A stretch of DNA of 64,000 nt from Saccharomycodes ludwigii (taxonomy: Eukaryota > Ascomycota > Saccharomycetes > Saccharomycodales > Saccharomycodaceae): NCBI RefSeq assembly GCF_020623625.1, contig NC_060203.1, positions 1,550,001-1,614,000 of the forward strand, in the 5' to 3' direction. Position 1 is the stretch's first letter, and each line of letters opens with the position of its first letter. Shown here in pieces: positions 58,825 through 64,000 of the stretch. The position numbers and the translations under genes were made by a program. Under the pieces are notes generated by a model that saw nothing but the letters and a program-made list of their open reading frames with translations, ran no database searches and was not told the DNA's origin.

Positions 58825-59058
58825 CTGTATTAAGAAAGACCAAAACGGCAAACATCTGTACCTTTTGTACCTTAAGTTTTTATTAATTTCTTTGTTTAAA
58901 AAATAACGTAAAAGAAAAAAAAAATCACAAGGTGGTTTCCATTTGATAATTCTTTCAAAACATTTTCATTGTTACTACTATCAATTTCTTGACTTTTTAA
59001 ACTCAAGTTACATACATATATATCATAAAGGTATAGCTAGTGGTAAGAAGAAACGAAA
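58744..59058. other. CDC50 3' flank / UBC1 promoter and synteny breakpoint
   Basis: No gene in 315 bases. A T28-type tract (58797-58824) and A-rich DNA lie here. This is where gene order stops matching S. cerevisiae chromosomes III and XIV. Confidence 0.55.
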
Positions 59059-59724
59059 ATGTCTATGTCTAAAAGGCTTTTAAGAGAAATAAGCTCTGTT
59101 AAGGAAGATCCAAATGCTCATATAACTTTACAATTTGTAAACGAAAGTGACATTCATCATTTAAAAGGTACATTTCTGGGACCTCCAGGTACACCATATG
59201 AAGGAGGTAAATTTATTGTTGATATTAAAGTTCCATCAGATTACCCATTTAAACCACCCATTATGAAATTTGATACAAAAGTATATCATCCAAATATTTC
59301 TTCCGTTACTGGAGCTATTTGTTTAGATATTTTAAAAAATGCTTGGTCACCAGTTATAACTTTAAAGTCTGCTTTGATATCTTTGCAAGCATTATTACAA
59401 TCACCTGAACCAAATGATCCACAAGATGCAGAAGTTGCTAGACACTATTTGTCAGATAAAGAATCATTTAATAAAACAGCAGCTTTATGGACAAGAACTT
59501 ATGCACCAAACGATGAAGTGCAAACCAACACCGGGAATGTAACAGCAGCAACAGACCCTTGCGAAATGTTTGGCATTGAGAAAAATTTGGTTGACACTTT
59601 ATGTTCCAATGGTTTTGCTAAAGATTCTGTTATTGAAGTTTTGAGAAGATATGGTGTAAAGAAAAGTTCGCAGGTTAACAACGAATTAATGAATAAAATA
59701 ATAGATGATTTATTAAAGAATTAG
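59059..59724 (+). CDS. UBC1: Ubiquitin-conjugating enzyme E2 Ubc1
   Basis: A 221-residue protein (S. cerevisiae 215). The UBC fold (about 1-150) has [19 protein letters not shown] (HPN at 77-79) and the catalytic [12 protein letters not shown] with Cys88. A C-terminal UBA domain (about 178-221, with [19 protein letters not shown] and [11 protein letters not shown]) sets Ubc1 apart from other yeast E2s. Known role: builds K48 chains, notably on APC/C substrates and in ER-associated degradation. In S. cerevisiae it is YDR177W, so its place beside CDC50 is a rearrangement relative to that species. Confidence 0.97.
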   Translation: MSMSKRLLREISSVKEDPNAHITLQFVNESDIHHLKGTFLGPPGTPYEGGKFIVDIKVPSDYPFKPPIMKFDTKVYHPNISSVTGAICLDILKNAWSPVITLKSALISLQALLQSPEPNDPQDAEVARHYLSDKESFNKTAALWTRTYAPNDEVQTNTGNVTAATDPCEMFGIEKNLVDTLCSNGFAKDSVIEVLRRYGVKKSSQVNNELMNKIIDDLLKN

Positions 59725-59741
59725 GTTTCTATGCAGCATTT

Positions 59742-59790
<49 letters not shown>

Positions 59791-60076
59791 AAAAATTAAT
59801 TACTATTATTAGTTGAGGGTTATTCATTATATATATACATATATTATCATTATTATTATTATTATTATTGTTATATATAGTTTAAATTTGATACTAAAAG
59901 AAGTTTGCTCCGTATTAAAAAAAAAAAAGAAAGATAAAAATTTTATTATTATTATTATTATTATAACTCAGAGACCCTAAAAATAAAATTTTAATATGAA
60001 AAAATCCGAAAGAAAATAAAGTCCTACTTAAAAGATAAAATCTTACAACACTGGCACCATTTATTAATTGCCAAAC
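59725..60076. other. Convergent gap, UBC1 / permease
   Basis: No gene in 352 bases. An A38 run (59751-59788), TA repeats and ATT repeats (59847-59870, 59944-59961) and a TCCGAAAG word (60005) are present. Confidence 0.6.
59751..59788. repeat. A38 homopolymer
   Basis: An uninterrupted run of 38 A, starting 27 nt after the UBC1 stop. Confidence 0.9.
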
Positions 60077-61780
60077 TTATAATGGGTATATAAATGTTTT
60101 GTTTTCAAGATCAGTTAAATCTAAAGTAGCAACCTCAACCTTGACTTTATTACCACTTTCATCAACGACATAACCAATTTTCTCCTTATGCTCATCAATA
60201 TTGGCTAATCTTTCTTTATTTCTTTTATTCAATATAAACCAGATAATTAAAGCTAGTAAAGGAGCCAAAAAAAAGGACAGGACAATTTGAACAATCCAAG
60301 CAGGAATATAACGTGGGCTGTCTCTAGATTGCCATAATTGTGGTGAAATAATGTTTGCAACCCCATACCAAAACATAACCATTGCATTCCTCGTAATTCT
60401 TTTAGTGTACCCGGAACATGAGGTTATATTCCAACTAAACATCAAAATCCATGGAATACCAAATAATGGACTAGCCAAACATAACATTGCCAATAATGCA
60501 ATTTTCTTATCCCAAGAAATACTGACCAAAGCAATGGAGGCAGCAAAAGATGGAACAGTCCAGAAAACTACAGAAAAAGCAGTGTAGTTCTTTTTATAAA
60601 ATAAAAAGGTACTGGCTATAAACGCACAAACAGCTGCAAAACCACCACTGGCAACAGAAACCAAAGTAGAATCTAAATTGGTAATCCTACCAATACCTTC
60701 AAATAACAAGTTTTGTTGGTAAGGTAAGTTATTGGCCAATTGTTGTAGTAAAAAAAATCCACAAAACAACCAAGAGACCGGATCTTTGAAAGCCTCTAGA
60801 ATCTGGTACTTCTTAATAAATTTTTGTTCAATAGACGCATTTGTAGAAGACTGAACTCTTCTAATAACCCACACCTTTTCCTCTGTCTTTAAAAATCTGG
60901 CATCGGTAGGATTATTTGGATATATCCATAAAACAACCAAACACATTATGAATGTGCACCCACCAATGGTAATCATAAACAACTTCCAGATATGAACATG
61001 CGAATGTGTAGCATTCAACAACCCATAGGCAATAAACCCAACCGGGATGGTAACACCCAAACAGGTGGAGTAGAAAATCGGAGCAGTAGCAGCTTTTTCA
61101 TCATTAGTCAAGAATTGACCCATGGTAATGTTCATCACAGGGACAGCAATAGATTCAACAAATCCCAAGAAAAACCTAATCGCATACAAACCTTGGTGGT
61201 TGTAAACCGTACAATGCAAAAAAATTAAAACAGTCCATAAAGCGGTTAAAATAGTCATAACACGGCCAATTGGAAATTTCTGAACAAATAATAAGTTCGT
61301 CTGTCCTATAATGTACCCGACATAAAATAGTGTGTTAGAATTATTGTACATGTTCTGATCTAAACCGATATCGGTCCACATTTCAAAAATAGAAGCATAA
61401 GAAGCAGTTGCTTTGTCTGCGTATAGCAGTAAATCCAAAGTAGCTGTTAACCCAACTACAATCCACATAACTTTACGCCTTAGTTTTTTTTCTTGTACAG
61501 GAGTAATAGGCGGCGTTAGCTCGTCATTTTCCTCCATAAATTTAAAGGTAGCATCTGCATCATTTGAACTCTTGACTTTGTATTCACCTTCATCATTGAA
61601 AAAATTGTTGAGAAACCCTGCAAAACCATTTTTGGGTTTTTCTTGTTTGAGCTCGTGACTGCTGGACTCTATATCACTGAGGGCCAGTACAACATTGTTT
61701 TCTTTTTCTGCCATGTCAATGTCTTCAGCACTTGATGAGGAATCGTTTTTGTCAATAATTTCTAATTTATTATCTGACAT
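60077..61780 (-). CDS. DAL5-family (anion:cation symporter) MFS permease
   Basis: A 567-residue protein with a charged N-terminus (1 to about 93) and about 12 membrane helices. The first helix ends in LDLLLYADKATASYASIF, the Asp-Lys motif of allantoate permease-type (ACS) transporters; later come FLGFVESIAVPVMNITMGQF and YTKRITRNAMVMFWYGVANI. The C-terminal LDLTDLENKTFIYPL is typical of fungal DAL5/THI73/SOA1-type members. Known substrates in the family include allantoate, ureidosuccinate, nicotinate, vitamins, dipeptides and sulfonates, so the substrate cannot be told from sequence. It lies downstream of OXP1 on the same strand with a 1.27-kb promoter holding a CACGTG palindrome. The family is often subtelomeric and moves between yeasts, but codon use here looks like its neighbours. 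Confidence 0.85.
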   Translation of the reverse strand: MSDNKLEIIDKNDSSSSAEDIDMAEKENNVVLALSDIESSSHELKQEKPKNGFAGFLNNFFNDEGEYKVKSSNDADATFKFMEENDELTPPITPVQEKKLRRKVMWIVVGLTATLDLLLYADKATASYASIFEMWTDIGLDQNMYNNSNTLFYVGYIIGQTNLLFVQKFPIGRVMTILTALWTVLIFLHCTVYNHQGLYAIRFFLGFVESIAVPVMNITMGQFLTNDEKAATAPIFYSTCLGVTIPVGFIAYGLLNATHSHVHIWKLFMITIGGCTFIMCLVVLWIYPNNPTDARFLKTEEKVWVIRRVQSSTNASIEQKFIKKYQILEAFKDPVSWLFCGFFLLQQLANNLPYQQNLLFEGIGRITNLDSTLVSVASGGFAAVCAFIASTFLFYKKNYTAFSVVFWTVPSFAASIALVSISWDKKIALLAMLCLASPLFGIPWILMFSWNITSCSGYTKRITRNAMVMFWYGVANIISPQLWQSRDSPRYIPAWIVQIVLSFFLAPLLALIIWFILNKRNKERLANIDEHKEKIGYVVDESGNKVKVEVATLDLTDLENKTFIYPL

Positions 61781-63055
61781 TTTTATATAGGATGTATATG
61801 TGTAATTGCACTTTACTGTTTTGTTTCCTTTTGTTTCTTACTCTTTATAGTTGATATTTATAATATTGATGGCAAGAGAGGAAGATAAAAGTAAAAACTA
61901 CCAACTTGCAGAAGTAGAGTAGAAAAAAAAAAATTTTTATAAAAGGGAAAAAAAAAAAAAAAGGATATAGAATTCATCTGAGTTTATATATTGTTGGATA
62001 TGTTTTTATACTTTTGGTTTGAATGACTTTCAATTATTAATTTGTTTGTAACAGAAAAAAAAAAAGAGGTAAATTTTAAAATATTGATGCTATAAGGATT
62101 CGACAAAGTTTTCTCATTTCTTCACACTTTTGGTCTACGTTGTTTTATCTCTATTCTGTCCCACTAAAATCCAAATTATTGATTGCTACGTACAAAAGTC
62201 GGATCTATTGTTGGAAAAATGCAATCTCGAATCTTAAGGGGAATGTCCGTGCATAAGATCTAGATAACTAAAATATAAAAGGAGCATTTTGCCAGTGTTA
62301 AATAAAATATAATTAGTAATATTATATATCCCTATTTACAGCTGTGGTGGTGGTGGTAAAATAGATTGATAATCCATCCACAGTTATCTTTTTTTTTTAT
62401 CACTCAGAATTCAACCTACAACTCTAATACATCCTACGTGTTTTTCTATGTTTTTTAATCAAGTTCTTTCCTCACCGCAAAAAAAAACATTGCACGTGCA
62501 ATTATCCATCGCTTATAAGATCGTATTAAGGATGGTTCCAAATAACCGTTACATCTAATTCAATATGTAACAAAAAAAGGAACTTTCTCTTTTTTTTTTT
62601 TTTTTTTTTTTTTCCCCATTTTTACCTGGGATAATGTGATAGAAAAGCTTGATATCTATCAACCAAACCATAAAATACAGTATTTAATAAGGAAGAAAAA
62701 AAAAAAAAATATGAATTTTAACCCTTGTTTAGATAAATAATGTACAGCCCCATATGTAGCTTAAGAGATAACAAATCGGCTTTATGATTAGATAATCAAA
62801 AGAAGAAGGTGTTATAAAATATATCTAAATGATTAATTCGGTTTGGCTTTCTTATCTAATCATCGTCTATAAATGACAGTTAAACGGATTATCCTCTTCT
62901 AAAATGGTTATTTTAAAAATTATAATAATAAAAATATCAAATATTTATTTAATGAAAATTACTAAGATTTATATTGATTACTAATATCAATATCAAAAAA
63001 AAAGATAAAAAAATAAAATAAATACTCCCTTTACTTTACTTCCACCTGTTTTTCC
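61781..63055. other. Permease promoter / OXP1 3' flank, 1.27 kb
   Basis: No gene. It holds a CACGTG palindrome (62491-62500), a run of GGTGGT (62345-62356) and scattered GATAA/TTATC words (for example 62731, 62764, 62790, 62852), about as many as composition alone predicts. The length suggests a regulated permease promoter. Confidence 0.6.
62491..62500. promoter_or_regulatory. 10-bp palindrome TGCACGTGCA upstream of permease
   Basis: Perfect palindrome with CACGTG core, 711 bp upstream of the permease start. The GCACGTG form is nearer to Pho4-type than to Cbf1-type (TCACGTG) sites in S. cerevisiae. Confidence 0.4.
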
Positions 63056-64000
63056 TTAAGCCTTACCATAAGCACCACCTCCAGGAGTTTGAATTATAAC
63101 ACGATCCCCTGGTTTAACCCTTATAGTATTCTTACCCCCTATATTGATAACAGCGTTGTTTTCTTTACGTATCCACAAGTTTAACCCACATTGACCATCA
63201 CTACCACCATCTAAACCGTGTGGAGCTATAGTACGTCGTTCTGATAATATAGAAACTTGTAAAGGTACACGGAATTCAATATCTCTTATTGCCCCGTTAC
63301 CGCCATTGTATTTCCCCTTACCACCAGAATCCTTTCTAACTGAGAACTCCTTTAATATAACGGGGTATCTTTTTTCAAAAATTTCAACATCAGTCATTCT
63401 GGTATTAGTCATGTTTGTATGAACAGCAGAAACACCATTCCAGCCAGATCCACGCCAAGAGTCGCCACCGGCACCGTGGCCACCACAAATAGTTTCATAG
63501 TAACCAAAGCCAGACGATTCATCCTCAGTTTTAGAATCAGTGCCAAATGTTAGATTATTACAATCACCTTGTGAGTCGGCCATAACTTTAAAGGTCTTCA
63601 ACACAACATCAGTAACTCTCTGTGATGTTAAAACGTTCCCACCAACAACTGCAACACCATCCATTGGATTCAAAATACATCCCTCCGGTATATTAATAGT
63701 TATTGGTTTCAAACAACCTTGGTTTAATGGAATATCCTCATCAACCAGGCACCTCAAACAATACAATATAGCAGAGGTCGTAATGGCACGAGGGGCGTTC
63801 AAATTACCATATATCTGCGGGCTAGTGCCGCCAAAATCAAAAATATATTTATCTTTATCAATATCCAACGTAACATGTAATTTTATGCATGTGCCATCAT
63901 CCATAAAATCTTCACCGTAATATTCGGTTTTCCCACCAAAATGTTCGCACATTTTCTTTATCATTTTCTTAATCGTCTCACAAGCATTGTCTTGAATGGC
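63056..64000 (-). CDS. OXP1: 5-oxoprolinase, C-terminal HyuB part (gene runs off right edge)
   Basis: The last 314 residues of a protein whose frame stays open to the window edge (reading AIQDNACETIKKMIKKMCEH at the edge), so no start is visible. The sequence belongs to the hydantoinase B/oxoprolinase domain: DFGGTSPQIYGNLNAP, GGNVLTSQRVTDVVLK, YETICGGHGAG, HTNMTNTRMTDVEIFE, ILSERRTIAPHGLDGG and the terminal RVIIQTPGGGAYG. The density and order match the ATP-dependent 5-oxoprolinase Oxp1 (YKL215C, 1286 residues), which opens 5-oxoproline to glutamate in glutathione breakdown and acts in the cytosol. A stand-alone bacterial-type hydantoinase B is less likely in a yeast. Confidence 0.92.
   Translation of the reverse strand, partial: AIQDNACETIKKMIKKMCEHFGGKTEYYGEDFMDDGTCIKLHVTLDIDKDKYIFDFGGTSPQIYGNLNAPRAITTSAILYCLRCLVDEDIPLNQGCLKPITINIPEGCILNPMDGVAVVGGNVLTSQRVTDVVLKTFKVMADSQGDCNNLTFGTDSKTEDESSGFGYYETICGGHGAGGDSWRGSGWNGVSAVHTNMTNTRMTDVEIFEKRYPVILKEFSVRKDSGGKGKYNGGNGAIRDIEFRVPLQVSILSERRTIAPHGLDGGSDGQCGLNLWIRKENNAVINIGGKNTIRVKPGDRVIIQTPGGGAYGKA

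Noticed and set aside
61781-63055. Cluster of GATA sites indicating nitrogen catabolite control of the permease
   Set aside because: About eight GATAA/TTATC words in 1275 bases is close to my estimate of five to six expected from composition, so no enrichment can be claimed.
1-64000. tRNA, snoRNA, LTR or transposon in the intergenic regions
   Set aside because: I looked for B-box GGTTCGA words, terminal repeats, and Ty or DNA-transposon protein motifs and saw none; a covariance-model scan would be needed for a firm negative on small RNAs.

Overview
This window is a nuclear chromosome segment from a budding yeast of the order Saccharomycetales. The DNA is AT-rich, genes are short-spaced and appear intronless, and the genetic code is standard. 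Most of the 33 protein genes can be named by comparison with Saccharomyces cerevisiae from memory (no database was searched). From 732 to 58743 the genes alternate between two S. cerevisiae neighbourhoods: the right arm of chromosome III (YCR075W-A to YCR094W) and the right arm of chromosome XIV (YNR035C to YNR048W). Both series run in strictly rising order with every strand conserved. Pairs duplicated in S. cerevisiae (AGA1/FIG2, FPK1/KIN82, CDC50/YNR048W) are single here. That is the pattern expected of a lineage that split before the whole-genome duplication. The AT-richness, long homopolymers and Asn/Gln runs would fit a Saccharomycodes-like genome, but the species cannot be fixed from this window.

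Layout. Left edge: a partial LMBR1-type membrane protein gene. 732-13000: EGO2, FUB1, PAT1, ARC35, MRPS12, PTC6, RSM19, DBP6. 13469-31814: SRB8, ZRG17, AHC2, TRX3, MRX15, COQ2, EAF6, MVD1, TUP1, CSM1 and a LYAR-type zinc-finger gene. 32575-43255: ABP1, a FIG2/AGA1-type GPI mating adhesin carrying a near-identical 558-bp tandem repeat array, a CXXC zinc-binding (YCR090C-type) gene, PET494 and TRM112. 43860-58743: an FPK1/KIN82-type flippase kinase, MSH3, NOT1 (CDC39) and CDC50. Synteny then breaks: UBC1, a DAL5-family permease and the 3' part of OXP1 (5-oxoprolinase) fill the right end.

Functions are mostly housekeeping. Seven genes are mitochondrial (MRPS12, PTC6, RSM19, TRX3, MRX15, COQ2, PET494), and four of these carry a Puf3-type TGTAAATA or TGTACATA site within about 130 nt of the stop. 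Chromatin and transcription genes (SRB8, TUP1, AHC2, EAF6), mRNA decay genes (PAT1, NOT1) and the flippase pair (kinase plus CDC50) are also grouped here by ancestry rather than as operons.

I found no tRNA, rRNA, snoRNA, transposon, LTR or centromere. The most interesting unexplained signals are intergenic: a recurrent TCCGA/TCGGA word, sometimes arranged as inverted repeats, including a 30-bp nested palindrome in the ZRG17/AHC2 promoter, and a 14-mer shared by two promoters. The most interesting coding feature is the recently homogenised adhesin repeat array. I did not find a convincing wholly new multi-gene system.
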